Part shown: positions 38,701-50,269 of the stretch, in pieces
Layout: every line of letters starts with the position of its first letter
Position numbering within the stretch: position 1 is the stretch's first letter
Position numbers and translations under genes: made by a program
Assembly: GCA_023634235.1 (NCBI GenBank)
Contig: JAMKCF010000018.1
Span: 5,237,474-5,301,473 of the forward strand
Source of the DNA: Pisaster brevispinus
Taxonomy: Eukaryota; Echinodermata; Asteroidea; Forcipulatida; Asteriidae
Length of the DNA: 64,000 bases
Reading direction: 5' to 3'
Notes under the pieces: model-generated
What the model was told of the DNA's origin: nothing
The model's input: the letters and a program-made list of their open reading frames with translations, nothing else
Database searches by the model: none

Positions 38701-39965
38701 AACCACACGTTAGAATTTTACAATCTACACATCATCGGATAGATCGTTAAAAGTTGACCCCCATTTGACCCCATTTTACCCTGACTACCGGTTCAAACCG
38801 GAAGTTTAAAGTTTGAAAAGTTCATATCTAAAAAACTACGTAATATTTTAACATGAATTTTGCATGAGGTTATAGATGAGTTATCCTGCCGAAACTTTTT
38901 GCACAGATTTTATAGCATTTTAATCTTTGCATCTGGTAAAAACCGGGCGTCAAAGCGCACGTTTCTGTTGACTTTCATTGTATGACAACGCACGATTGTG
39001 TAGGCCAACACAAACATACGCCAACACTGTACACAGCCACGCACGTGTACAATGCACATGTAGTTTTAGCTGACATGAACTACATGTTCTGTATTGAATA
39101 CTTTAAATCTACATGTGCGAATAGATTTGGTGTCGCTCGCTATTTCATTGTATATTGCACACCAAAATAATGATAGTCCGTGTAATATTTGAAAAATTCA
39201 TAACTCCTTAACCACACATTGGATAGTTACAATCAATACGTCGTCTAAACGGCCTTGATAAATTAAACACGCGCTACACAAAATGTGACCCGCGTGACCT
39301 TAACTTCCGGTTCAACTGGAAGTTGAAATTTAATATTTCAAAAAATCATAACTTCTGAACCAAACATTGGATTTTTATAATCTATGCATCTTTGGGAAGG
39401 TGTGTAACAAGTTAAGCAACGATACACAGAGTGTTATGCCATTTGACCTTGACTTCCGGTTCAAACCGAAAGATAAAATTAATAATTAAAAAAATAATAG
39501 CTCCCCAACCACTTATTGTATTTTCATAATGTATACGAAAGAGCTCAGAATCAGCTCCTAAAACTTAACGAATGATACACAATGTGACCTCATTTTACCC
39601 TGACTTCCGGTTCAAACCGGAAGTTTAAAATTAATGCTTTAAAACAAAATAACTTCAGTCTAAAGCGCACATTGTTTTTATAAATAATCTTTACATCATT
39701 GGGAAAGTATTTATTAACTTAAGAAATGACACACAGAATGCAACCCAATTTGACCTCAACTTCCGATTCGAAATTTAATATTTGATAAAATCATAACCCC
39801 TGAACCACACATTGGATTTTAATTAACTACGCGGCATTACAAAGGGACTTACCTAGGACTTCCCTCGCGCTACACAGTATGACCTCATTTGACCTACGTT
39901 TTGGTTCAAACCGGAAGTTGAAGATATATATTGGAACGAAATCTCACTCCTGAACCACAAATCGG
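38700..39965. repeat. Degenerate tandem repeat, about 150-bp unit with ETS-like palindromes
   Basis: Successive units share TTTGACC, the ACTTCCGGTTCAAACCGGAAGT-type palindrome, an AATATTTGAAAAAATCATAACTC-like stretch, an ACCACACATTGGATTTT-like stretch and ACACAGAATGTGACC-like sequence. Palindromes are seen near 38,784, 39,303, 39,453, 39,603 and 39,898. Spacing and similarity are irregular, so it is an old array. It is interrupted around 38,960-39,170 by unrelated sequence. Confidence 0.75.
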
Positions 39966-40814
39966 GTTGATAAAACGAAAAAATTGTTCAATCATAAATT
40001 GATGACATCGATCACGAACACCTTGTTTTTGCAGTAAACAAAAACTGAATGTCTAGTTTGTTTGTTTGTTTGTTAGTTTTTGTTTTGGGTTTTTTTTTTT
40101 TTTTTGCGTCAAAGCCATTTCCCTCCCGAGAGATTTAATCATGTATTACTATAGACTAGTGTTTAAAACGTTTTATTTTTTTAAAACTTGGCAATTTGTT
40201 TTCAGACGAAGAGCATGCAAGAATATGCATGACATTGGAAAAAAAATTCTTGCAACTTTCTAAAGATATTTGTCACATATTTGTATCAGTCGTCCACTGA
40301 CGTTAAAAAGTGCCTCCGGCCTCCGGAAGTTAAATCATAAACACATGACACCAATTTCGTATGTTATTACCGGTAAATATAACAATTTTCTTGCAACTTC
40401 CCGAATATAGGCACTGACGTTAATTAATCCACTGGCTAAAAAATATAGAAAATGCGTCAATTTCTAAATTCTAATGAAATTAAAATAAATTGAAGAACAA
40501 CTTCCTAAATGTAATTGGTTGAGGAAATGTTTTGTATCAGAGTGACTGACGTTAACCATTCCACCGGCATTGGAGGTTGGATACAAGAGCTCAATTTCCT
40601 GATCGTTCCGAGTTTCCATAGCAGGAGCAGGCACGGTTGCTATTGAGATATGAGATAGTGATGCTAATGAAGCTTTCCGTATGATAATAGCTTGATAAAC
40701 TCACTCAACGAGCAGACCTGAGAAATAAAGACAACTGAATTCTTGTGAGAGTTTAAAGAAACTTCTATGACATAAAATATTCAAACTAAAGACACACGCC
40801 ATAAACAAACCACC
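39966..40814. other. Intergenic DNA with short simple repeats
   Basis: A copy of the TTTTTG(T/C)AGTAAACAAAAACTGAATGTCTAGTTT segment also found near 37,805 ends in a TTTG run and a T run at 40,060-40,105. Between 40,290 and 40,570 the motif CACTGACGTTAA recurs with CCTCCGG palindromic pieces. No gene seen. Confidence 0.5.
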
Positions 40815-41516
40815 ATGGATCAATTAGAGAGTCTTGGCACGACTTTGCCAACAATTATCGAAGGAATGAGGAGTAATGAGGATGTTGCAATGGGAGACAG
40901 CCATACTTGCACTAAATTCATCTTAACTCTCTACTGCTTAATCTGCGTTGTTTGTATCACTGGTAACTTAAAACTCGTTGCCATCATACTCCTCCGTGTG
41001 CCGCCCATGATGTCTAATACCAGTGATTTCTTAGTGCATCTGTCCATTGTAGATGTCATGGTTTGTGTTCTGGTCATCCCCTTTTATTTACTGCCAAGAC
41101 CCAAACCCGCTCCGAACCCCGGGTTCTTCGGTGAGTTTTGATGACGAGTGTACACTTCCCCCCTTTTTTCCTTGGTTCTTTGCGATAACGTCAGTCTTGG
41201 GTTTGACCGCGGTAAATTTGGAGCGCTGTATGTAGCCATCGTCTACTCACACAAATACAAGAAACAAGCACATCAAGATCGCTGGGTGTTGGGTTTTTGC
41301 CGCAGTTTCAAAATCTGTATACTTCTTTACGTATGAAGAAGATGAAGTAAGGTGTCAATTTATAGGCTGGTCTAACCGAGGAGCTCAGGCAGCAATTGGT
41401 TTGTACAGTTTCACTGTCAACTTCTTCGCTCCATTCATTGGGATGATTTTTGCGCAACTGAAAGTTATCTCATTGCTCAACAGACAAGTGAAAATGTTAA
41501 CTGCTCAAATAGGTTA
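40815..41516 (+). pseudogene. Rhodopsin-family GPCR pseudogene, TM1-TM5
   Basis: Starts at a good initiation context (CACCATGGAT). Residues 35-60 form TM1 with the family's Gly-Asn (ITGNLKLVAII), and residues about 69-92 form TM2 (FLVHLSIVDVMVCVLVIPF, with Asp at the usual LxxxD place). After a frameshift near 41,135-41,145 the frame continues with a TM3 candidate ending LTAVNLERC, an ERC in place of DRY. A second shift near 41,235 gives YVAIVYSHKYKK, the usual intracellular loop 2 form. A third, near 41,265, gives TM4, a loop-2 cysteine (VRCQF) and TM5 (FTVNFFAPFIGMIF). The frame ends at 41,516 beside a plausible donor (ATAG/GTTAGT). TM6 and TM7 were not found. Three frameshifts argue for a dead gene, although sequencing error is possible. 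The ligand class is not identifiable. Confidence 0.75.
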
Positions 41517-43448
41517 GTTATAAAGATGTGTTTGCGGTCGTCCTCAAAATAGTCGTACAAACATGAATAAAATGTGTTTGTCAGTGGAGGGTATTAACTT
41601 GAGTAAGTGTGAAGTTGTATGGGTAAGTTAAAATTATGAACTTTGGCAAGTGATTACTTTTGTGATAACTGTCCGAAACTTAGTATGCCAATAATTGTTG
41701 AGATATTCATCAAATAGTTTTTATAACGAAACGCACGCATTGGCTAGATGTCAAATTCTTAGTACGTTGAAAAAATGAAGATAAATCTTTGCATCGGAAG
41801 TTTAATGCATCAGTCACACTATTTAGTAAGAACAGAGTGTTCTTGAACATGTGATGGCATTTCCGAGCTGCAAAGACGCCGGTAATGAGTGTTTTTTTTT
41901 TCTCTCCTTCTTTTCTCTTTGTTTTTGTTTGTTTGTTTGTTTTGTTTGTTTTTTTTTTTTTTGGGGGGGGGGGGTTTGGGTTAGATAAAAAGTGGAATAA
42001 TTTCCAAATTTCAAACCGACAGCTCACCAATTATACAGTTCAAACTGCCAGGTCTTGGAAAAATGTCAGACATTTGTTAAACCGAATCAAACTTTTGCAA
42101 AAAAAACGACCCCAGTCATTTTAAAACCAGGCTAACAGGGAGGCAGTAATCATACTTTTGTTAGAACAGTTTATGTTTGTTAAATCTATATTGTAAAGTT
42201 AATGCATCTTTGGATTTCGAAACGTTCACATTCTCGTATTTTCACCGATTGCATTTATACAAAAAACACTTCGTGAAACGTTCACCTCATTCTTGGTGTT
42301 AGTGGACAACAGAAACAATGTCGTTTTTGTCAAGGATTTCGTGCACATTTTGGTTGCAGCACTTAAAATCATTTGTAATGGCGTGGTAATAATGCGTTAT
42401 ATAAATCACTCTTATAAGTGGGCTACTCCTCTACACATTCTACCACGTTTACGTTATTGTGTTCCATGTTAGTATGTGTATATCAAGTCGCAAATTATCT
42501 CCGTTTTCGCATATCTTTTCGACTTTGATTCTATAAAATACTGGAACTCACCTCTCAATTTAATAGAAATCGATGGATAAAATGAAGTCGCTCTCTCTTT
42601 TTTTCAAGAAATTCGCCAGAAACACACCACTGTGTCTGGCAGAGGGATGTTGGCAATTCGTGTGAGAAAAAGAAAGAAAACAAGTTTGTTCATCAAACTT
42701 TCGATTTGTTATTTAAAGGTTGGGTCGTAGATTGCTAAACACTCACACAAATTCATGACCAAAAAAAATTACTTGGTGAGAAGCACTGCAGCTGAACGTA
42801 ACGCAAAATCTGTGGAATAATAGTGCCTGCCTACATAGTGGCACAAGAGTGTAGCTTTGGTTTGTCTAGATATACTTGACTGATTAGTTACCATGAAACT
42901 ATCTCAACTTTAGCGTCGTCGTCATCGACGAAGATGATTTTAACTTAATAAGAAATTACACATTTTCTCTGTAACGTTACAGTTTCTTTTTTTGTTAAAT
43001 TAGTAGTACATTAATGACAATTTAAAATAGCTTTCTTACTGTATTTTTTTTAATGGGATAATAATATAGATGAGGTCATTTTCAGATAGTTACATTTAAT
43101 ATACAACTTACAATGGCCGGGGGAAATAACGAGTTTCGCATAAATATTAATCTTCATTATCACTGACATGCACAAAGTAAAATTCAAACAAGTCAAGTTT
43201 CATATTCTAAAGATGAAACATGTATTTAGAAATGTTGTGATTAACTAAACAAAATTCCAGTAAGGCACGCAGGATATAAACTTTTCTCGTGATGCACTGT
43301 GAAAATAAGGTCTTTCCGAACGCTTGCTGCCGTGTTGTAAAATGGTCCCTACTTGATGTTTAATTATAATAATACGCATGCCTGTAATAAAACCAATACA
43401 ACTGTAAAGTAATTGATAAGTATATGTCTACAAATTTCTGTTTAATGG
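41517..43448. other. Intergenic DNA without recognised gene
   Basis: AT-rich, with a T run and G run at 41,889-41,975. No further exon of the receptor pseudogene and no other coding signal was recognised. Confidence 0.5.
41889..41975. repeat. Simple repeat: T-rich, TTTG units, then G run
   Basis: T and TTTG/TTTGT runs followed by ten consecutive G. Open frames across it on both strands are artefacts of low complexity. Confidence 0.9.
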
Positions 43449-43739
43449 CCTGACGCTTCGAACCTAGCATAGTCTTTCTCGAAGGCTAAATAATTATCAC
43501 AATACAACACAAAACACACATTCTAATTGTTGCATCCCTGAGGAGACATATTTAGTTCTTTCCTTTGTCCCTGTAGTTAAGAACCTCCCATCGACTTTGT
43601 ACACAAAGTTCCTTGTGGAGCACCACAGTCTTTAAAATTCCTCTATTGGAGACCCTTTGTGTTCCCTTCTCTGTTTTGTTCTCGGTCTCCATAAGATAGT
43701 GACAATGAAAATAATCAAGTTATGGGTCGAAACGTCAGG
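43449..43739. mobile_element. Inverted-repeat-ended element, about 290 bp
   Basis: The left end CCTGACGCTTCGAACC and the right end GGGTCGAAACGTCAGG are inverted copies with two mismatches. No coding capacity. Class is uncertain: it could be a MITE or the terminal piece of a larger element. Confidence 0.6.
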
Positions 43740-45108
43740 CTATAAACCATTTTTTTTGCTTTTATACCATAGGTCCTTTTGATTGGTAACCAGTTTACAA
43801 ATTAAAGCTAAATTCTATTTTCTCAAATATATCTACTGTGAAGAGCAAGTTGGAGAGTTTTTACATCAGCATTACGGAGTCTCGTCTGGAGAACAGATCA
43901 CAGTTATCATGAAACCGGTTCAAAATACAAATCTATTCACGTCACTGTAACAAACGTGAACGCAATAATTTTTAGCCCTTCGAATCACGATTTTTTTTTC
44001 ATGGGAAGTCACATTTCAATGTTAAGCTAACGAGGATGGCATAAACAGCCGGGTTTTTTTTTTTTTTTTTTTTTCAAGAAGAGGTTGGGGCATCAACATA
44101 AATAGTGGGTCTTTTTAATGTACATGTACAACAAATGCAGGGTTTTTTGCTGTTTAAGTAGCATGGCAACGTTATTTTGGTTTGACGAAGTTTTGCATGT
44201 TAACGAACGTCATACCTACTGTTAATAAACAAAACGCCGTTTAATAACACGTTTTAAAAATCGCCCTGTAAATTTAAGTCGAAGGCTGTTTTTTTCCAGA
44301 ATTATTCCCGTCAAATCACAGGTTTCCGTGTACCACGGTGAAATAAACCTGTAAAATGCAATCATTGGGGTATGAAAACTACAACGAAGTGGGTGGTAAC
44401 TAAACGCCGTATTTAAACAATATAAACAGTTTATTAACATGATATTGAGATAACTGAAGGACCTAAACCTTATTGATGGCCTATGTTGGTTTAACGAACT
44501 TGAGCCACCAATTACTATTTTATTTTTATTTTTAATTTTTGTTGTCGTTCAGATGGGGTGTATATTTGTTTTTGTTGCAGTTTTTGGTGTGATTACTATT
44601 CTTGTGTTGGTTACTATATTATATCTACTTTAGTTTCCTTGTCAAGGTGAGGTTTTCAAAATCAATTTTTCCAATAGAATCCTGTAAATATGTACATTGG
44701 CTTGTGTGCACTGATCATAGAGATCAGTGCTTGTGTGTAAGCGGAACGTGGCAACTGGTACCCTGATTTTACATTTCGATATACACCACATGCCTTTTGA
44801 TAACCAGTGATTGTTTAGGAACCAGTCTGTCCTCGCTGTACTGTAAAAAACATAAGCTGTAGTTTTGGGAGCCAGACAACAAGGAACACATGCGCGCGCA
44901 ACCTCGTCCCCATGGTTTTACTTTATTTCCAACCATGTTTGTAAATAGTAAACCCTGGGATGGAAACTCCTCACTTGGACCCTGATTGGACAACAACATT
45001 ACATTAGCACATGTACATGTTTCCTATACATACAAGCTACTAAATCTGGTACCGGACCACGAGAATATGGCGAAGATGTGAATTTCGATATGCAGCCAGA
45101 CTATTCTA
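43740..45108. other. Intergenic DNA without recognised gene
   Basis: Contains a T run at 44,053-44,074 and a 9-bp-stem hairpin (GCACTGATC/GATCAGTGC) at 44,708-44,730. Nothing coding was recognised. Confidence 0.5.
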
Positions 45109-45145
45109 ATTTGCATACGTATCCAAAATTTTTGGATATGCAAAT
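45109..45145. repeat. 37-bp inverted repeat with two octamer motifs
   Basis: ATTTGCAT at one end and ATGCAAAT at the other, with ATCCAAAA/TTTTGGAT inside. Both outer arms match the POU-domain octamer. Whether it is bound by anything is unknown. Confidence 0.6.
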
Positions 45146-45694
45146 GTTCCAATACCAGGGTGAGAGAGCAGTCAACCTCGTACTGCTCGACACACCCTGG
45201 GGAATAGGTTGGTGCGCGCGTGGTTTGGACCTGGTTTGGTTACACGCTGCATGCTGAACCCAGCTGCTGTATAAACGTTGCTATACTGCATGTGTTGGTT
45301 CTCTCGTCTTCTTTCGCCTCACATGTGACTGAGCTGTCAACCGAGGTTCTACTTTTTGTGGTTTGAAGATGTTGGGCAGGTGCTAAATAAAAAGAAATGG
45401 CATTCTAATACTGATGTGTAGTGGAAAAGTTTTTTGTTGTTCAACGAGGGAGCAATATTTAACTACTGAGTGACTGAAACATACTCAAATAAATGCCTCT
45501 TCCGTATAACAACTAAGAGCGTACCTTTAAAGAATACTATAGATTGTAAATTTACATAGAAGTTTGCATTAAATAACGCTAATGGGGCCTTAATCGAATA
45601 CAATGGTAACATGATAACGGAAATTCCTATGTTAACTGAAATGTTTCTGCTGTTAAACTGCCGTGTAAATTAACATAACACGACATTATAGTGG

Positions 45695-46027
45695 GACCGT
45701 GATTTTACTGGGATAATTTCGTAAATTTTTTCTTAAACGTGGTTTTACAAGCAACATTATGTAAAATCACTGCGGGCATACCTACATTTAACAAGGCCCT
45801 CTTGGTAAAATTACAGTAGCGGGGCATTTATGTGGCAATTCCGGTCTGTGGTTTAACAGTGTGTCATGAAAATTAGCTGAACCTCCAACGTTAAGATACA
45901 TTCGTATGGCCGTGATTTTACCGCAGTAAAAAGCAGTGAAAAGCTGTAGTTTTACGAGAAGAATTATGTTAAAAAACTGTGGGCTATCTTAGCTTCACAA
46001 GACCCTTCTTGTAAAATCACAGCAGCT
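45695..46027. repeat. Two diverged tandem copies of a segment of about 130 bp
   Basis: Copy 1 (about 45,695-45,826) and copy 2 (about 45,907-46,027) share, in order, CCGTGATTTTAC, a GTTTTAC-(A/G)AG segment, ATTATGT, a CTGNGGGC-AT segment and CTTGTAAAATCACAG-like ends. The copies are strongly diverged and lie about 212 bp apart. Confidence 0.5.
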
Positions 46028-46181
46028 AAACTATGATTTAATAGCGTGCCAGTACATTTACGGTTTACCGTTTTGTTACGGGAGAGTACTGGCGTCCAAA
46101 ACTGCCAGGAAAATCCCGTAAAAAGCGAAGTTTTTTTTACAATGTATCGAACCATTCATTTGTATATTTTGTCGATCTTAT

Positions 46182-46246
46182 TGGGGTGGGGCAAGGGGAC
46201 GTGGGGGTGTGGGAGTGAGAGAGTGGGGGAGTGGGGGGGGGGGGGG
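46182..46246. repeat. G-rich tract
   Basis: Many runs of three or more G with short spacers, ending in a long G run. G-quadruplex formation is plausible on the plus strand. Confidence 0.75.
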
Positions 46247-47221
46247 TCACTTACTTGCCAGACTCCTTTTGAACGCTTTGCGGTGCATGGTTGACTCTGC
46301 ACGTGTAGGTTAGTTGTATACCCTAGATGCCATCATGGATGTTGCGAATGCCTTTTTCGTTGCTGGTCCACCCAGTCCTACTGGAGGAAAGGTTTTGGAC
46401 TCAATGTTGATCAAGTTTGCCTCACCTGAGTCTAGCATACAGTGATCCACACAATGTGTTTGTGGTTAGTGTATGGTCCACACATAGAGCAAAAGTCACT
46501 AACACATAAAGGACAGTACATGAGAGGGTCCAGGAAGGTTCATTTCAAGTCATTCAGGATACAAAACTTCCTTAGCTGTACATAAATTACAAGCACACAC
46601 ACACACGGGATCTATTTTGCCTGCTATAATTTAATTCCAAAGACAAGCTCTTTGTAGCAAACCATTGAAGAAACCCACAACAAACCAAAGTATTTGATAC
46701 AAAAGAAACACATTCTCCCAATGAGTGCATACCAACATTCCTTAACAGCTAGGTAAAATCAAGCTTGGAAGGACATTTAAATGTAGTAAAATGGCCTATG
46801 TAATATATATTTTGGTAGAAAGATCACGATTTTAGACTCAATACGAAAACATGGTTAGAAAAGTTGGAGGGCAAGCAAAATTCCCCCCACCCCCCTCAAG
46901 CCCTCCCCTTCCGGCCCCTTTTTCTTTTTTTATTGCTTCTCCCCATCAGTTAACACCCTCTTGTAGATTATTTAAATAATTAGTAAGGTTTTTAGAATTC
47001 CATTATAAAAAGGGTCATGCAAATAACCTTTTGAGGGAGGATTTGGATATAACTTCCGACATGTCCTTAGAGTGTGTCGTGCAGGTTTTTCTTCTCACAT
47101 TGCTTGGGGAAGGGTGGTGAAGGGGTGGGCGGGACGTGGGCGGGGCACGTTGCAAAATGCCATTCCAGACACTTTACGGCTGTTGTGGATGGGAACAATT
47201 GGACTAGAGTTAAGACTGTAA

Positions 47222-47395
47222 GCTAGGGTTTGGGCTGGTGGCTAGGGGTTTGGGCTGGTGGCTAGGGGTTTGGGGTGGGGCTGGGTGTTAGGGTTAGGGC
47301 CGATGGCTAGGGTGTGGGGTGGGGTATAGGGTTTGGGCTTCGGGCTAAGGTTTGGGATAGGGGCTAGGGTTTGGAATGGGGGCTAGGGTTTAAAC
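47222..47395. repeat. Degenerate telomere-like minisatellite
   Basis: Repeats of about 20 bp built on GGCTAGGGTTTGGGCTGG and TTAGGG-like words. It resembles interstitial telomere-type or G-rich minisatellite DNA. Confidence 0.75.
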
Positions 47396-47489
47396 AGATG
47401 GCTAGAGAACATGGGACATGATGCACAGAACTACAATCTGATGTAAACATTGTGATGAAATGATCAGTAGTTTTTTTTGAATTTTTAAT

Positions 47490-47650
47490 ATATTCAACTT
47501 CCGGTTTGAACCGTAAGTCAAGGTCAAATGAGGTCGCGTTCAGTGTAGCGTTTTTAGAGTTATACCAGGCCTATCCGATGATGCATAGATTGTAAAAATC
47601 CATTGTGTATGTTTTGAGTTATGATTTGTTAAAATATTAAACTTTGATTT
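47490..47650 (-). repeat. Inverted solitary copy of the 38.7-39.9 kb repeat family
   Basis: Read on the minus strand this shows the same order of words: GATTTAAT, AACATAC-like, TTTTTACAATCTATGCATCATCGGATAGG, GACCTCATTTGACCTTGACTT and an ACTTACGGTTCAAACCGGAAGT palindrome (47,497-47,518). It lies 8 kb from the array and in the opposite orientation. Confidence 0.75.
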
Positions 47651-47660
47651 AACGTAACGT

Positions 47661-47735
47661 AAGAAGAAGAGGAAGAGAAAGAGGAAGAGGAAGAGGAAGA
47701 GGAGGAGGATGAGGAGGGAGGAGGAGGAGAAGAAT
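47661..47735. repeat. Purine-rich (GAGGAA)n simple repeat
   Basis: GAAGAGGAAGAGGAGG units. Open frames here rich in Ser or Glu are products of low complexity. Confidence 0.9.
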
Positions 47736-48699
47736 GATAATCAGCTTGGCGCATGGACTTTGGTGTGGTGCACCCAGCTGGGCGGGTTGTCGTCGACAGG
47801 GAATTCCGGGGACCCCTCTTCTGTTCCGTTGACGTCATACATTGTACGTTTCCACATCGAAAGAAAATTTCGAAAGAGGAAAGCATTTGATTTGCTGACC
47901 CCACAAATCACTGCTTATTTCGCTTGCAGATTTATTTATTAAGGGCCTAGTTTTATTATTATTAACGTATCACGTATGTGAACATGCACAAAATTAATTT
48001 TCTTCCAAAGCCATCGATGTAACATACATCAAAGATAAAGGGCTCGAAATGTCGATAGTTTCAGCCTTGTGATGCACTAATTTTCCAACAGTTCGAGTCC
48101 TTATGAAAAATGGGACAAATAACAAGTCTCTCATAATCTCGCGTTAAAAATGAACCGGTGTAAAATGACATTGTATCGAATACCCTTCCAGTGCTATACT
48201 TATATCCTCAACAATCCAATGACATCACATTTCAACTATTATTGGTCTGTATATTTTTGTACCAGAAAGTTTTATAAAGGGACGAAACAACACTAGTTTG
48301 ATGTACACTCAAAAACTTTATTTTAACACTCGTAACATGTTACGAGAAACAGTATTACACTCACACAAAATAAAAATATGGTGGGATGCACATTTACATA
48401 AAGGACAACATAATAGTCATGCAGAAGGTACCCTGGTGGACTTAAGACTTTCTTCAATGCCTTCGATTAGACAACTGTGTAGCCGTGCGTGCATGTTTTC
48501 TTCCCTTCCTGAGGCTTTGTGGCTACAAAGTTGTGTCTAAGCCTCGACGAAAAGGCCTCGACGGAAAGCTACGACGGACTACGCCACAGCTGAAATCAGA
48601 CAAAAAGGAGCGCACATGTACGCAAACAAACAGGTGCCGTCTAAATCAGGGGAAAGGTTTCAATTGAGACTTGAGAGAAGAAGAAAGTTACAGTGATAA
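47736..48699. other. Intergenic DNA without recognised gene
   Basis: Contains the perfect 18-bp palindrome CTCGTAACATGTTACGAG near 48,329-48,346. No coding signal was recognised. Confidence 0.45.
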
Positions 48700-48990
48700 A
48701 ATGACTTACACCTCATAACTATGACTCGGTACAAGTCATATGACTTATATAGCTCATAAATACGATTTGATTTGGACAAGTCATAGGCTTAATAAAATAA
48801 AGATTTATGTTAAATCAAAATTATGAGATACGACTCATTATGAGATATAACTCATAATAATTATTACATTTTATGCCAACTCATAATTCTGACTTACATT
48901 TCATACACGTGCCGCTTACATCATACGGTTTATGACTTTTTGTATGGTAACTCATAATTATGAGATGAAAGTAACAATTATGACTTCCTA
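48700..48990. repeat. Cluster of inverted CTCATAATTATGAG-type motifs
   Basis: TATGACTT, AACTCATAAT and ATTATGAGAT recur in both orientations about every 20-40 bp. ACTCATAATTATGAG near 48,950 is a near-perfect palindrome. It looks like a degenerate low-complexity or hairpin element. Confidence 0.6.
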
Positions 48991-49036
48991 CTGTTTTGTC
49001 CCTATAACCCTTCCGTAAAATCTATTGTCCAGCACT

Positions 49037-49348
49037 TATAGACCTTTCCATTGTTGATAAACAAACCGCGCTGGTTGGCATGGACCGCCGAATGTTAGTA
49101 AAACAGTCAATCGTGTTAGCAGATGTTTTAACCAAATTCAACATTTTCGGCAAACTTGTAATTAAATAAAAAACATCCCATGATCGGTTGCTTTGTTTCC
49201 AATAAATTCAACACTATTTTTGAATACTTGTGTAACATTGTTACAAACTCTAGCTATCTGTTTTTGTTTTGCATTAATGGCTTTCCATAGTTTTCCAACC
49301 TGGGTTGGCAAAAATTTGGGCTGTGACGTTGCAAAAGAAAGGTCTATA
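49037..49348 (+). mobile_element. MITE-like element, 312 bp, intact copy
   Basis: The ends TATAGACCTTTC and GAAAGGTCTATA are inverted copies. A second, oppositely oriented copy starts at 51,944 and is split by a Penelope-like element. Non-coding. Confidence 0.75.
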
Positions 49349-49498
49349 TCTTTTTAAAAAACTGACAGAACTGGATGACACGTTGTGCGATGATTTGCAA
49401 AACTGCTCATTAACTGTAGTTATATGGACTAGATTTCAATTGTCATGCCCTGCACTAAACTTAGGACAACTACTGGCCAAAACATCTAGATTTATTCT

Positions 49499-49643
49499 AT
49501 AGACCGTGCAAGTCTCGCGCGTATTCGAACATTTTTGGGACCACTGTGGTCCCACGTACATTGCTTTAACGCGTTAAAAAACAAACTCACGCGCTTTAAC
49601 GGATCCCAATGTTCGAATACGCGCGAGACTTGCACAGTCTATT
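49499..49643. mobile_element. Short foldback element, 145 bp, with about 33-bp inverted ends
   Basis: The left arm (ATAGACCGTGCAAGTCTCGC followed by GCGTATTCGAACAT) and the right arm are inverted copies with one mismatch. The centre contains a second perfect palindrome, GGGACCAC-T-GTGGTCCC. Most of the element is hairpin stem. Confidence 0.8.
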
Positions 49644-49931
49644 ATGACAATTGTTGTACCAACTAATGTCAATTTGCATCGGTGATTACAGCAACTACAC
49701 GATAATCACAAATAAATGCTCATAGTTTATACGAAAAAGGAACCTCAGGTAAATTTACAGTTATCCACAAAGTTAATGAGTAAGTTTCAATCTTAAAAGC
49801 TCACTGATTATAAAGTTTATTAGCGACCCAATCCTCCACAGAAAATGTTCTGTCTGAGAAAAAGTCTTGATCCATTTGAAGTCCCCAAGTCACTATTGGT
49901 TTTTTTTATCTCTCTTCTTCAAATTTTTGAG

Positions 49932-50050
49932 CGCTAGGTGGAACGTGGCAGCAGACTTACCAGGTAAATTTCCATTGTTTACGTAGTTCTGAGCATGCGC
50001 ACATCACCGAGAACGATGGAATTACCTGGTAAGTCTGCTGCCACCTAGCG
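49932..50050. mobile_element. Short foldback element, 119 bp, with about 29-bp inverted ends
   Basis: The left end CGCTAGGTGG, interrupted by 4 extra bases, then TGGCAGCAGACTTACCAG, and the inverse copy ending CCACCTAGCG. Outside the 4-base insertion the arms look identical. Different family from the 49.5 kb element. Confidence 0.8.
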
Positions 50051-50269
50051 TCCCAAAAGTCCCCTTGAAAAAAAACATACGAAGGAATATTAAAAACGTA
50101 CACAAAATCTCTGCCGAAAACACTTTCATGGAGCTGCTCAGCACAGGAAGTAGGAAAGCAAAACAAAATTATGCTTACCAGAATAAAGTTATAAAACTAG
50201 GCAAAAAATCATGCAACATGTACGTTTTTAACTGGTGTCTTACTCATTTTTTGCTCATCAGAAATATGT

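Noticed and set aside
41885..42124. Phe/Gly-rich and Lys-rich open frames on both strands
   Set aside because: They are translations of T and G runs.
47629..47942. Ser-rich and Glu-rich open frames
   Set aside because: They are translations of the (GAGGAA) simple repeat and flanks.
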